Below are positions 16,360-26,400 of a stretch of DNA of 48,946 nt, piece after piece. This stretch comes from Herpetosiphon geysericola. Its GTDB lineage: Bacteria > Chloroflexota > Chloroflexia > Chloroflexales > Herpetosiphonaceae. Location of the stretch: assembly GCF_001306135.1 (NCBI RefSeq), contig NZ_LGKP01000034.1, positions 1 through 48,946 on the forward strand, given 5' to 3'. The position numbers and the translations under genes are program-made. Position 1 is the first letter of the stretch. Each line of letters begins with the position of its first letter. The notes beneath the pieces were generated by a model. It was not told the DNA's origin. It was given only the letters and a program-made list of their open reading frames with translations, and did no database searches.

Positions 16360-17121
16360 ATTTTTCACATCGCGATATTGGCCGGAGAGGGCATTCCAGC
16401 GCACTTTGATCACATCGCGCAAGTTGCGCCACGAATCACGAATATTATCGACCTTGGTTTCCTCGCCATAGCGCCAAGTGACGGGCACTTCGGCAATTTT
16501 ATAGCCACGGCGCAAGGCCAAATACAACACCTCAACATCAAAGGCCGTAACCGCAGCACCCTTGGGCGCTTCGGTCGTATCGTCATATAAGCGCATGCGG
16601 CCAAAAACATCGTGCGAGGCCTCGCGGCTGAAAACCTTAAAGCCGCATTGGGTATCTTGAAATTTGCCAATGCCCAAAACCCGTACAATCAGGTTGAACA
16701 CCCGCCCCATCAGGTGGCGCATAAATGGCTCGTCGATGCGGCTGGCCCCTGCGCCCTCGCGTGAGGCGATCACAATATCATACTGTTGTTGCAGCTTGGC
16801 TTCGAGTTTGGGCCATTCGTTCATGGGCACTGCCAAATCGGCATCGGAAAAGAGCACATACTCGCCGCTCGCTTGGGTCATGCCAGTGCGCACGGTGTAG
16901 CCTTTGCCACGATGCGGATTTTGAATAACCCGCGCTTGCGCATACTCGCTGCACGCTGCTTCAGCAACCGCTACGGTTTGATCGCTACTGCCATCATCAA
17001 CCACCAATAACTCCCATGACCATGGTTGGGCGGTGAGAAATTGCAAAACTAAAGGAAGGGTTTGCGGTAATCGGCGAGCTTCGTTATAGGCCGGAATTAC
17101 CACCGAAAGATACGGGGCCAT
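16336..17121 (-). CDS. GT2 glycosyltransferase, dolichyl/polyprenyl-phosphate glucosyltransferase-like
   Basis: A 261-residue GT-A fold enzyme of family 2, closest in layout to eukaryotic ALG5 and bacterial polyprenyl-phosphate hexosyltransferases. It has 'VVIPAYNEARRLPQTL', the 'LVVDDGSSDQT' nucleotide site and 'GKGYTVRTGM'. The metal-binding DxD is in 'FSDADLAVP', and 'DTQCGFKVFSREA' and 'VPVTW' follow. It would move a sugar from a nucleotide donor to a lipid phosphate at the membrane. ATG 17121 has AGGAG five bases upstream; an earlier in-frame start would overlap the upstream gene. Its last residues (K-N-K-N-I-E-H-R-A) and stop are encoded inside repeat module A', so the native C-terminus was probably replaced or extended. 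Third gene of a surface-sugar operon. Confidence 0.85.
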   Translation of the reverse strand: MAPYLSVVIPAYNEARRLPQTLPLVLQFLTAQPWSWELLVVDDGSSDQTVAVAEAACSEYAQARVIQNPHRGKGYTVRTGMTQASGEYVLFSDADLAVPMNEWPKLEAKLQQQYDIVIASREGAGASRIDEPFMRHLMGRVFNLIVRVLGIGKFQDTQCGFKVFSREASHDVFGRMRLYDDTTEAPKGAAVTAFDVEVLYLALRRGYKIAEVPVTWRYGEETKVDNIRDSWRNLRDVIKVRWNALSGQYRDVKNKNIEHRA

Positions 17122-17129
17122 GGGGACTC

Positions 17130-18077
17130 CTATCGTCCAAGCCAAGCAAGCAGCCGCTGTGCTTCTGCTGTGGCTAGCTTTCGTTCACGCCAAATGCGCG
17201 GAATGAGCCGCAACCCAGCCCACTGACCACGTAAGCGAGCGCGGGCGGCCTCTCCCCTCCAATGGCGGAGTGCTTGCCCAAAAATTGTGAGTTGCGACCA
17301 GAGAAAGGCAGGAAGGGCATGCGGCCAGGCTTGAATTGGCATATGGCGTAGCCAAAGCACAATAAAATTACGGCCACAATAATAGCTGGCTCGCATACCG
17401 CCGCCAGTTGCACTAAGGTGATGCAAGACTCGCGCTTGGGGCACAAACAGCGTGCGCATTCCAGCTCGCCGCGCGCGTAAATTGAGATCAACATCCTCGC
17501 AATACATCACCAACAAAGGATCGAGCAAGTTGCCAGCGTTATCGACAAGTTGTTGCAAACTGGCGCGTTTGTAGGCTGCTGCTCCGGCGCATGGGCCAAA
17601 AACTTCGCTAATCGCATCATATTGGCCATGATCTGGCTGCCAAACCCCGCGACTCCATGGCACGCCATTCCAATCGTAGCCATCGCCTGTCGTGTGCAAA
17701 TGGTCTGGTTGGCTGTAGAGCAGCATTTTGGCGGCAGCAAAATCATAGGCCGGAAAACGCTCGAGCGTGTCGATTAATGCAGCAACAAAATCTGGCCCAA
17801 CTTCGGTATCGTTGTTGAGCAAAATGACCCACGGCGCATTGGTTGCCTGAAACCCACGATTGACTGCGGCTACAAAGCCTTGGTTGCTCGGCTGAATCAG
17901 CCAATTTACCTCAGGATAGGCCGCTTGCAACGCAGGAACGCTGCCATCTGGCGAGGCATCGTCGATCACCGTGATCAGGAAGTCGTTGCGGGTTTGTTGG
18001 CGCAAACTAGCGAGGCAGGCTGCTAATAACGTCTCCCCGTTATAATTGGGAATCAGAATGTCGATGTTATGGCTCAT
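17130..18077 (-). CDS. GT2 glycosyltransferase, rhamnosyltransferase-like
   Basis: A 315-residue family 2 glycosyltransferase. The N-terminal 'DILIPNYNGETLLAACLASL' region and 'VIDDASPDGS' form the nucleotide-sugar site. 'NQGFVAAVNRGF' and 'VILLNNDTEVGPDF' (metal-binding N-D-T version of DxD) follow, and 'YCEDVDLNLRARRAGM' carries the ED base motif. This arrangement is typical of WcaA/rhamnosyltransferase-like enzymes that build surface polysaccharides. A hydrophobic, basic C-terminus may attach to the membrane. Its start overlaps the stop of the RmlD-like gene by four bases, and its own stop lies eight bases before the next glycosyltransferase, so the three form one operon. Donor and acceptor are unknown; dTDP-rhamnose is a fair guess from the neighbour. 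Confidence 0.85.
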   Translation of the reverse strand: MSHNIDILIPNYNGETLLAACLASLRQQTRNDFLITVIDDASPDGSVPALQAAYPEVNWLIQPSNQGFVAAVNRGFQATNAPWVILLNNDTEVGPDFVAALIDTLERFPAYDFAAAKMLLYSQPDHLHTTGDGYDWNGVPWSRGVWQPDHGQYDAISEVFGPCAGAAAYKRASLQQLVDNAGNLLDPLLVMYCEDVDLNLRARRAGMRTLFVPQARVLHHLSATGGGMRASYYCGRNFIVLWLRHMPIQAWPHALPAFLWSQLTIFGQALRHWRGEAARARLRGQWAGLRLIPRIWRERKLATAEAQRLLAWLGR

Positions 18078-18925
18078 TCAGTTGGCTCGTCGATGGCTGC
18101 GACTGCGGCAATGACCGCTGCTTGCCAGCGCCGCAAGCGAATGCCCATGGCTGCTGCTGCATTATTGCTAAGCGCAGAAAAGGGCGGCGGGCTGCTTGGC
18201 CGACTAAATTCCGCTGAGCTAATTGGCTCTACTGGCAGGTCGATGCCCGCTGCTGCCAAAACCGCGCACGCCAGTTCATGGCGCGAACAAGCACCTTCAT
18301 TGACCACATGATAAATGCCAGGAATATTGCTATCGACTAGTTGGCGAATTGCCCATGCGGCCTCGGCGGCATGGGTTGGCGTGCCAACCTCATCGGTTAC
18401 AACCCGCAATGGTTCGCCAGTTTGCAGGCGCTCGCGGCCTAAACGAGCGATGGTCCGCACAAAGTTGCGCTGACCACCAAACAACCACGCAACCCGGGTG
18501 ATAAAAACATTCGGCGCATGCTGCAAGACTGCTTGCTCGCCGCCCCATTTTGAGCGTCCATAGGCATTGATCGGCGCTGGCTGATCGTATTCGCTGTAGG
18601 CTTGTTGGCTATTGCCACTAAATACTTCGTTGGTGCTAACATACACCAACGGAATATCGCGATCGCGGCAGGCCAAGGCTGCATATTTTGGCCCCAGCGT
18701 ATTTTCGCGAAAGGCCCGCGCAGGATCAATCGCACAGCCATCGACATTGGTAAAGGCTGCTGGCAACAACACCAAATCCGGGGCAAGCTGATTAATCGCA
18801 GCGCGTGCGGTTGGCTGGCTTAAATCAAGTTCTTGGTGGCTGGGTACGAATAATTGATGGTCGGCAAACGTTTTGGTCAGCTCGCTGCCAAGTTGGCCGC
18901 TTGCCCCAAGGATCAACACACGCAT
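18074..18925 (-). CDS. rfbD: dTDP-4-dehydrorhamnose reductase-like protein (RmlD/RfbD)
   Basis: An extended SDR of 283 residues with the cofactor motif 'LILGASGQLGSEL' and the RmlD-type 'PAAFTNVDGCAIDPARAF'. The catalytic Tyr/Lys are in 'YGRSK', and 'RVAWLFGG' and 'VVTDEVGTPTHA' follow. It would reduce dTDP-4-keto-L-rhamnose to dTDP-L-rhamnose for surface glycans. The usual 'STDYVFDG' reads 'STNEVFSG' here; the catalytic Thr is kept but the next two residues differ, so a related nucleotide sugar is possible. ATG 18925 (AAGGAG five bases upstream) is preferred over a start 11 codons earlier. First gene of the operon with two glycosyltransferases; rmlA, B and C are not in the window. Confidence 0.82.
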   Translation of the reverse strand: MRVLILGASGQLGSELTKTFADHQLFVPSHQELDLSQPTARAAINQLAPDLVLLPAAFTNVDGCAIDPARAFRENTLGPKYAALACRDRDIPLVYVSTNEVFSGNSQQAYSEYDQPAPINAYGRSKWGGEQAVLQHAPNVFITRVAWLFGGQRNFVRTIARLGRERLQTGEPLRVVTDEVGTPTHAAEAAWAIRQLVDSNIPGIYHVVNEGACSRHELACAVLAAAGIDLPVEPISSAEFSRPSSPPPFSALSNNAAAAMGIRLRRWQAAVIAAVAAIDEPTE

Positions 18926-18990
18926 ATAAACTCCTTTGCGCGGCGCATGGTAGAACAAGCCCTCGCATTCGTCAATTAAACTGGGCTTGT

Positions 18991-19488
18991 TTAGGCACTT
19001 GGGGTGATGCGATTGGCAGTTTCACCAAAATAATAGTGTTCGACCAAGCGTTTGAGCTCGGCGGTATCCAAGGCATCATAGGGTGTTAGCCGCGGCTCAG
19101 ACCAACGGCTCAAAAACTCGCGGACACGCCCAAAGTGATAGCTTTCGCCTTCTTCTAAGACGCTGGTATCTTGCGAGCACAGCAATTGGCCCCGACTGTT
19201 GTAGATAAAAATATGCGGCACGCCATCGAAGCCTGGCAAATGTTCTAAAAAGGTTTTATTTTTTTGCTCATCATCGCCAACTAAGACTTTGACCGAAACA
19301 TAATGGATTTCGCGCAAATAGCGTAATTGGGGATGGCCCTTGATAAACGCATCTAAGCGATGGCACCAAATACACCAATCGCCACCAAGCTCAACTAAAA
19401 TATTTTTATGTTCACGTTGCGCAGTTTCTAAAGCGTTGCGCATATCGGCAAACGGATCACGTTCTGCATCAAAGAGCGAATCTGTCAT
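18991..19488 (-). CDS. thioredoxin-fold protein
   Basis: A 165-residue cytoplasmic protein (no signal peptide) with a thioredoxin-like domain of the thioredoxin_7/DUF255-like type. The redox motif is W-C-x-x-C in 'GGDWCIWCHRLDAF' at about residues 36-49, the cis-Pro position is in 'FDGVPHIFIYN', and the strand 'YVSVKVLVGDD' is in place. It probably reduces or exchanges disulfides on unknown partners. The C-terminal ~40 residues are an extra helical tail. ATG 19488 has GAGGA eight bases upstream. It stands alone: the downstream RmlD gene has its own ribosome binding site 65 bases away, and a promoter candidate lies at 19577-19604. Confidence 0.8.
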   Translation of the reverse strand: MTDSLFDAERDPFADMRNALETAQREHKNILVELGGDWCIWCHRLDAFIKGHPQLRYLREIHYVSVKVLVGDDEQKNKTFLEHLPGFDGVPHIFIYNSRGQLLCSQDTSVLEEGESYHFGRVREFLSRWSEPRLTPYDALDTAELKRLVEHYYFGETANRITPSA

Positions 19489-19849
19489 GTATTAATTCCT
19501 CAACGGTTGTGATTTTGTGCTTGCTTCGAGCTTGCTCTCGGGACGCAACAATCAACAGGACTTTAAAGCTGCCCTTATTATAGCGGGTTCTTTTGAATTT
19601 GCAGCGCCATGCTCCACCAAAAATCACCCATAGCTTAATCGCACCCTAACCCCCTGATACACCCTTTGACCCATTGTTGCTTTAGGCCTAGGTTGGTATG
19701 CTTGTTAATGAGAGATTTGTCCGTAAGCCATAATCTCTTTGAATGAATTGCTGGGTACAAACTGAACTTAACCAGCGGCCTGCTAGTTTAGCCTATTGGG
19801 CTAAATCAACCAGTGTGTGCCAATAGCTTTAGAGCTGAAGGAGATGGAT
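19489..19849. other. 361-base divergent intergenic region
   Basis: Lies between the leftward thioredoxin-fold gene and the rightward propeller family. It holds the leftward promoter candidate described separately and a 7-bp inverted repeat AGAGATT (19711-19717) / AATCTCT (19732-19738) with a 14-base spacer, which could be an operator for the rightward array. No RNA gene or further ORF is supported. Confidence 0.35.
19577..19604 (-). promoter_or_regulatory. candidate sigma-70-like promoter of the thioredoxin-fold gene
   Basis: On the minus strand a perfect TATAAT (19577-19582) stands downstream of CTGCAA (19599-19604) with a 16-base spacer. The -35 is only a partial match. It would place the start of transcription about 80 bases before the start codon. 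Confidence 0.35.
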
Positions 19850-20056
19850 TTGAAGCGTTTTATGATTGAATTGTGCTCAGGATTAAGCAGCATTGCCCCA
19901 GCCGCAAGCACCCAACACCCTCAGATTGCTCAAGCAACCAAGCAAAATCAACCAGTGATTGAAGGCACGTGGAGCGATGAATTTGCGGTCTATGCCCGCT
20001 CCAAGTACCCGCTGCGCCCAATTGCCCTGCTGGATTTGCCTTCTACCAGCAAATAA
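19850..20056 (+). pseudogene. deletion remnant of a propeller-family secreted protein
   Basis: An open frame of 68 codons that joins the two ends of a family member. It starts at TTG 19850, six bases after AAGGAG, with a basic, hydrophobic N-terminus like a signal peptide. It then reads 'EGTWSDEFAVYARSKYPLRP', aligned with the mature starts of the three intact genes ('GSWSQAFAG...TPLRP', 'GSWSNDFAAFG...LQRP'). Directly after that it ends 'LDLPSTSK', matching their terminal 'FLPYTSK', followed by the same AAATAACCA context. The whole propeller and cadherin-like region (about 1000 codons) is missing. Because the frame is kept, a short secreted peptide could still be made, but a deletion relic is the simpler view. 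Confidence 0.65.
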
Positions 20057-20084
20057 CCAAATCGAGCAGCGAGCGACCGTGTTT

Positions 20085-20188
20085 GCCGCTGTGCATCCAA
20101 CCAAGGAGAGAATTGTATGTCGAAACTGCAAAAAATGGCCAGCCTGTGCATCCTGATAGTGCTTGGCTTGAGCATAAGCCACCAAGCG
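20085..20188 (+). repeat. duplicated leader and signal-peptide region, copy 1
   Basis: The ~30 bases before the start (CATCCAACCAAGGAGAGAAT word) and the first ~70 coding bases are nearly identical to 23316-23419. The offset equals the distance between the two gene starts (3231 bases). It shows that promoterless leader plus gene were duplicated as one unit. The AAGGAGAG in it is the ribosome binding site for both genes. Confidence 0.8.
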
Positions 20189-23100
20189 CCTGGCCCAGTT
20201 GCCGCCGTTGCGCCGCAACAGCCAATGAGTCCTGGCTCGTGGAGCCAAGCCTTTGCTGGGCCAATCAAAAACGATGCTGGCTATACGCCGTTGCGTCCGG
20301 TTGAATGGAATGGCACCCTGTATGCTGGAATTATCTCGACTGCGGTAAACACCTATGATTCAGGCGTTGGCTATTGGAACGGTCAACAATGGTTGAAACT
20401 TGATGGCGTAAGTGGTCAAGTTGATTCGCTTGCTGTGCACCAAAATCGCTTGTATGTAGCAGGCCGTTTGACCCTTGGAGCTAAAAATATCAGCCTTGCT
20501 GCTTGGGATGGCCAGTTCTGGACGGCGATTGCCTATCCGTTTAGCACTATTAATATTTTTCAACTGCTTAGCCACGATAATCAACTCTATGTCGGTGGCT
20601 ATTCGGAGCAGGTTGCTGGTCAAGCATCTGGCTTACTCTTTCGCTGGGATGGAACCCAGTGGCATCGTGCTGCCGAAGGAATTTTTGGGGCTGTTTTGAC
20701 GATGCTTTCGCGGCCCGATGGTTTGTACTTAGGTGGGAGCTTTATCCTGAATGGTGAAAAAACGGGCCTGCTGCATTGGAATGGTAGCCAATGGGGCCGT
20801 GTGGGCGCTGGAGTATATGGCAATGTCATTGATTTAGAATGGGCTAACAACCAACTGTATGTGAGCGGTAAATTTACCTCAACCGTCCAACCGCCGATCA
20901 AAAACATAGCGACTTGGAATGGCACAAACTGGAACCCGATTGGCAGGGGAATTTCCGACTCAATCCATAGTATGGCCTTTATCGATGGTGAATTGTATGC
21001 CTTAGCCAAGTCGAACAATTTCCACTTGCTCCATTGGGATACAACCCAGTGGAATACCCTTTCAAACTTCAGTCCCGCAAATTTTTATATTAGTTGGCAG
21101 CGTTACCCAGATGCTGTCTTGCTGAATTACAACCAAACATTGTATGCCTTTGGGCCACTCGCTTCAAACCAAGCTCTTCCCAATTCAACCCAGTATACCC
21201 AAGTCGATTCAGTCATGCGCTGGAATGGTGAGCGTTGGGAATCACCGACCCCGAATGGAATTGCTGCCTACAAGGCAGTTATAACCACAGCTGGTGAAGA
21301 CCTCTATGCTGCTTCCGACCGAATGTATTGGGGTACAGCCTCATCGACCTTAGCCCATTTGAATTTCAATAATCAATGGCAATCCTTGATTGCCAGCGGC
21401 AATCAAAGCAGTATTTACAATGTTGCTGCACTCCAGAAATATCAACAAAGCTTATTTAGTATTTACAACGGGCAACTGTATCAGGCAGGCAGCAATACTT
21501 GGGACCAAGTTAGCAATGCCTATGTTAAAAGTTTAGCTCAAGCCAATAACCTGCTGTATGTGGCTGGTGATTTTGAGCAATTTAATGGGGTAAATGCTCA
21601 CAATTTAGTTACTTGGAATGGCACGCAATGGCAAGCGCTCAATACACCTGTTACTTTTAATGAGGTAACCGTGGTTGAGGCTGATGCCAATTTTGTGTAT
21701 ATCAGCGATGGCAGCCAACTCGCGCGCTGGAATGGCACGCAGTGGACGACCCTTGCTACCAATGTGGTCAATATTGGGGAGATTGAGCCAAGCGCCGATG
21801 GTGTGTACATTGCAGGCACATTTAGCAGTGTCGCCGGAGTGAGCGCCCCCAAAATCGCCTATTGGAATGGCACAACATGGTCCAGTTTAGCTAGCGTGCT
21901 TGATGGCGGAATTAGTGATCTGGAAATGGGTGTTGATGGCTTGTATGTGGCTGGTGGTTTTCGTGGCCTGACCAACGGCATTGTTAGCCCAGGCATTCTA
22001 CGCTGGGATGGCAGCGCATGGCATGGCCTCGCTGGTGGCGTGCAGCACGATCTTACATCTGGTCAACAAGGGGGCGTCATCCAACTGGCACCAACTCCAA
22101 CCCGCATGCTGATGTATGGCTATTTCAATTGGGTTGGCAATCAATACGAATCGGCCATGATCGCTGCCTGGGAATATGGCAACGCACCCTTGATTCGCGC
22201 CAAAGCCGATTATGCAATTACTTATCGCCCGCAACCGGTGACGGTCAATGTGCTAGCCAATGATTGGAGCGATCAGCCCAGCCAACTACAATTGGTGAGT
22301 GTTACCCCTTCAAGCAACGGCACTGCGGTAATCAGCGGCACGCAACTGGTCTACACCCCTGCCACCGAATTCCAAGGCACCGCTACCCTGACCTATACCG
22401 TGCGCGACCCACTGAATGCGGTCACAGCTACAGCGCAGCTGCGGGTGCAGGTTTGGAACCACTTTCCAACCCTCGTTGATCAAGAGCGCCAAGTGCGGCC
22501 ATTTGTCGAAACTGTGCTTGATCCATTGAGTGGCTTGGTCGATTTAAATGGTGATCTGCTGACAATTACCCACGCCAGCGTCGTCAGTGGCAGCGTGACG
22601 ATTGTCAATAATCAAGTGCGCTATATGCCGCCAAATCAACAATATTTTGGCGATATGCTGACCTATACGGTGAGTGATGGCCATGGCGGCCAACAAACCG
22701 CCCGCATTAAGCTCTTGAGCACAGAGTCAAGTGTGATTGTGGTGAATGATAATGCCTCAACCTATCGTCCGCAGGCTGTGAGCATTGATGTGTTGGCCAA
22801 TGATTGGGCAGTTAATAACGCGCCGCTGCAACTGGTCTCAGTTAGTAGCCCAGCCCATGGTACGGCGACGATCAGCGGCAACCAACTCCATTATCAGCCG
22901 TCACCGAGTTTTCAGGGTGTCGTATCAGTGCAGTATACGGTACGCAATATGAGCTATGGCACTACAGCATCGGGAGTCGTGCAAATTAATATCTTGAATC
23001 ATGTGCCAACCGTTGCCCCGCTGACGCTGACGGTTGCCCCCAACAGCACCACCCTGATCGATGGCTTGGCGCAGGCCAACGATTTAAATGGCGATCCGTT

Positions 23101-23299
23101 GACGATTACGAGTGCGAGCGTTAATCGTGGCTCGGTTCAAGTCATGAATAACCAACTCCGCTATAGCGCACCAAATAGCACTCCGTTTACAGCCACCATC
23201 ACCTATAGCGTGGACGATGGTTATGGTGGGGTGGTACAGGGAACGATTAGCATCAATAACGCCCGTTATCAACTTTTCTTGCCTTATACCAGCAAATAA
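20117..23299 (+). CDS. secreted beta-propeller protein with cadherin-like C-terminal modules, paralogue 1
   Basis: A 1060-residue exported protein. Residues 1-30 form a signal peptide. From about 35 to 690 there are many WD-G-T-x-W/LYVGG-x-F units (for example 'WNGSQWGRVGAGVYGNVIDL' and 'NQLYVSGKFTST'), the pattern of a beta-propeller. From about 691 on there are four cadherin-like or 'tandem-95' modules ('VTVNVLANDW', 'LTYTVSDGHGG', 'ISIDVLANDW'-type, 'NDLNGDPLTIT'). It ends 'YQLFLPYTSK'. Such modules usually bind proteins or glycans at the cell surface; no catalytic motif is visible. AAGGAG lies nine bases before ATG 20117. It is followed after 48 bases by its closest paralogue. Confidence 0.85.
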   Translation: MSKLQKMASLCILIVLGLSISHQAPGPVAAVAPQQPMSPGSWSQAFAGPIKNDAGYTPLRPVEWNGTLYAGIISTAVNTYDSGVGYWNGQQWLKLDGVSGQVDSLAVHQNRLYVAGRLTLGAKNISLAAWDGQFWTAIAYPFSTINIFQLLSHDNQLYVGGYSEQVAGQASGLLFRWDGTQWHRAAEGIFGAVLTMLSRPDGLYLGGSFILNGEKTGLLHWNGSQWGRVGAGVYGNVIDLEWANNQLYVSGKFTSTVQPPIKNIATWNGTNWNPIGRGISDSIHSMAFIDGELYALAKSNNFHLLHWDTTQWNTLSNFSPANFYISWQRYPDAVLLNYNQTLYAFGPLASNQALPNSTQYTQVDSVMRWNGERWESPTPNGIAAYKAVITTAGEDLYAASDRMYWGTASSTLAHLNFNNQWQSLIASGNQSSIYNVAALQKYQQSLFSIYNGQLYQAGSNTWDQVSNAYVKSLAQANNLLYVAGDFEQFNGVNAHNLVTWNGTQWQALNTPVTFNEVTVVEADANFVYISDGSQLARWNGTQWTTLATNVVNIGEIEPSADGVYIAGTFSSVAGVSAPKIAYWNGTTWSSLASVLDGGISDLEMGVDGLYVAGGFRGLTNGIVSPGILRWDGSAWHGLAGGVQHDLTSGQQGGVIQLAPTPTRMLMYGYFNWVGNQYESAMIAAWEYGNAPLIRAKADYAITYRPQPVTVNVLANDWSDQPSQLQLVSVTPSSNGTAVISGTQLVYTPATEFQGTATLTYTVRDPLNAVTATAQLRVQVWNHFPTLVDQERQVRPFVETVLDPLSGLVDLNGDLLTITHASVVSGSVTIVNNQVRYMPPNQQYFGDMLTYTVSDGHGGQQTARIKLLSTESSVIVVNDNASTYRPQAVSIDVLANDWAVNNAPLQLVSVSSPAHGTATISGNQLHYQPSPSFQGVVSVQYTVRNMSYGTTASGVVQINILNHVPTVAPLTLTVAPNSTTLIDGLAQANDLNGDPLTITSASVNRGSVQVMNNQLRYSAPNSTPFTATITYSVDDGYGGVVQGTISINNARYQLFLPYTSK

Positions 23300-23315
23300 C
23301 CAGCGTGAGCGGCTT

Positions 23316-23419
23316 GCCGCTGCGCATCCAACCAAGGAGAGAATTGTATGTCGAAACTGCAAAAAATAGCCAGCCTGTGCATCCTAATCGTGCTTGGCCT
23401 GAGCATAAGCCAAAAAACG
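23316..23419 (+). repeat. duplicated leader and signal-peptide region, copy 2
   Basis: Second copy of the unit at 20085-20188, covering the ribosome binding site and first codons of the second propeller gene. Only a few base changes are seen. Confidence 0.8.
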
Positions 23420-26400
23420 CCTGCGCCCGTTGCGGCGCTGGAGCCGCAACACCCAAGCAGCGCTGGCTCGTGGAGCCAAGCCTTTGCTGGGCCGTTTAAA
23501 GAACAAGCTGGGGCTATGCCGATTCGCCCGATTGAATGGAATAACACCCTTTATTCAGCATTTTATGATCTTAACACCATGCAAGTGGGTGTTGCAGCTT
23601 GGAGTGGTGAGCAATGGATAAAGCTTGAGGGTTTAAGTGGTCTGGCTGATTCCTTGGTTGGCTATCACGGTCGGCTATATGTCGCTGGAAATTTTAACCT
23701 TGGCGGTAAGAATATTCGCATGGCCTACTGGGATGGTACTTTGTGGACGGCCTTGCCCTATCAATTTAACCAAAATACCTTCTTAAATTTGGTTGTGCAT
23801 GCCGATCAGCTGTATGTTGGTGGTTCAAGCTTGTTGATCGATGGTCAAACCTATGGTTCGTTGGCTCGCTGGGATGGTACGCAGTGGCACGCTGCTGCTG
23901 AAGGAGTTCAAGGCGCGCCTTTTAGTGTGCTCTCAACGCCAGATGGCTTATATTTGGGTGGTGTTTTCAGCTTAAATGGCCAAAATACGAGTCTAATTCA
24001 TTGGAATGGAACTCAGTGGCAAAGCGTTGGCGGCGGGTTGCGCGGCTTGGTGATGGATTTGGAATGGGCCAATAACCAATTGTATATTAGCGGCGAATTT
24101 ACCTCGACGCTTGAGCCAACCCTGAAGAATGTGGCAGCTTGGAATGGCACAAGCTGGGATACCTTTGGCACAGGGATTAATAAACCAACCCATAGTCTTG
24201 CTATGGTTGATGGCGAGTTGTACGCCCTCAGTAAATCATCAAGTTATGAAGGTTATCCGCATTTCCATTTGCAGCGTTGGGATACAAATCAGTGGACAAC
24301 CCTCGCAAATATGCGCACATTGAATACTCCAATAGTCCGCTATCCCGATGCAGTTTTGGTTAATTACCAGCAACGCTTATTGGCCTTTGGGCCAATGTAT
24401 TTCATGAATGGGCCAGTAGCAAGCTTTGCTTGGGGCGATTCGGCAATGGTTTGGAATGATACTGCTTGGCAATCAATGACTCCCAATGGCCTTGCAGTGA
24501 CGAGTCATGTGGCTTTGGCAACCGCTGGTGACGATCTGTATGCTGCTTCTAACCAAATGCATTGGGGCACTGGCGCCGCGAAGTTGGCCCATTTGAATGC
24601 CCAAAACCAATGGCAATCGCTAATTGACTTCTCAAATGAAACCCCAAATACTCCTTTTGAAGAACTTGAAAAGTATCAGCAAACGTTGTTTGGGGTTGCA
24701 AATCGGCAGTTTTTTCAGACAGTCAATACTAATTGGAGCCGCGTCAGCCCAATCACGATTTCGGTTAATAGTTTGGCCCAAGCCAATAATCTGTTGTATG
24801 CGGCTGGTGATTTTGAGCAATTCAATGGAGTGACTGCCCATAATCTGGTCACATGGAATGGCACGCAATGGCAAGCACTTAACACGCCTGCTGCCTTCGA
24901 TTGGGTCACGATCGTCGAAGCCGATGCCAATTATGTGTATATTAGCGATGGCAGCCAACTTGCCCGTTGGGATGGCGCGCAGTGGCAAATACTTGCAACT
25001 GGTGTGAATAGCATTGGCAGCATTGAGCCAAACGCCGATGGCGTGTATATCGCTGGGCCATTTAGCAGTGTCGCTGGCGTAAGCGCGCCCAAAATCGCTT
25101 ATTGGAATGGCAACACATGGTCAGGGTTAAGTGGCGTGGTCGATGGTACGATTCATGACCTGGAAATGGGTGCCGATGGCTTGTATGTAGCTGGCAATTT
25201 TCGCGGCCTGACCAATAGCATTGTTAGCTCAGGCATTCTGCGCTGGGATGGCAGCGCATGGCATGGACTTGATGGTGGGGTTCAGTTTGGCTATGTTTCA
25301 CAGCTTGCGCCAACTCCAACCCGCATGCTCATGTATGGAACATTCAAACAAGTTGGCAACCAAGTCGAATCAAGTTTGTTTGCAGCGTGGGCGTATGGCA
25401 ACGCACCCTTGATTCGTGCCAAACCTGATTATGCGATTACCTATCGCCCGCAACCAGTGACGGTCAATGTGCTAGCCAATGATTGGAGCGATCAGCCCAG
25501 CCAACTACAATTGGTGAACGTTGCCCCTTCAAGCAACGGCACTGCGGTAATCAGCGGCACGCAACTGGTCTACACCCCTGCCACCGAATTCCAAGGCACC
25601 GATACCCTGACCTACACCGTGCGCGACCCACTGAATGCGGTCACGACCACCGCCCAAGTGCGGGTGCAGGTCTGGAATCACTTTCCCTTCATTGCCGACA
25701 AAGAGCGGCAGGTGCAGCCCGTTGATGAAACGATCTTTTTCCCCCTGAATGGGCTGGTTGATTTAAATGGTGATAGTTTAACGATCACCCAAGCCAGCGC
25801 TGTGAGCGGTACCGTGCGGATTGAGGCTGATACGTTGCACTATCTCCCTCCAGCGCAACAGCAATATTTTACCGATACGCTGACCTATACCGTGAGTGAT
25901 GGCCATGGCGGCCAACAAACTGCTCGCATTAAGCTATACAGTACCAATGCAAGTGTGGTTGCGGTCAATGACAATGCCACTACCTATCGCCCGCATGCGG
26001 TCAGCATTGATGTATTAGCCAATGATTGGGCGGTCAATAATGAGCCACTGCAACTGGTCTCAGTCAGTAGCCCCGCCCATGGCACGGCGACGATCAGCGG
26101 CAATCAAGTGCAGTATCAGCCGTCATCGAGTTTTCAGGGTGTCGTATCAGTGCAGTATACGGTGCGCAATGTGACCCGTGGGACTATAGCCTTGGGCTTC
26201 GTGTTGGTTAATGTTCTGAATCATGTGCCAACGGTCGCCCCGCTGACGCTGACGGTTGCCCCCAATAGCACCACCCTGATCGATGGGTTGGCACAGGCCA
26301 ACGATTTAAATGGCGATGCGTTAACCATTACTAGCGCGAGTGTTACTGCTGGTTCAGTCGACATAATCGCTAATCAACTACACTATAGCGCACCAAACAG

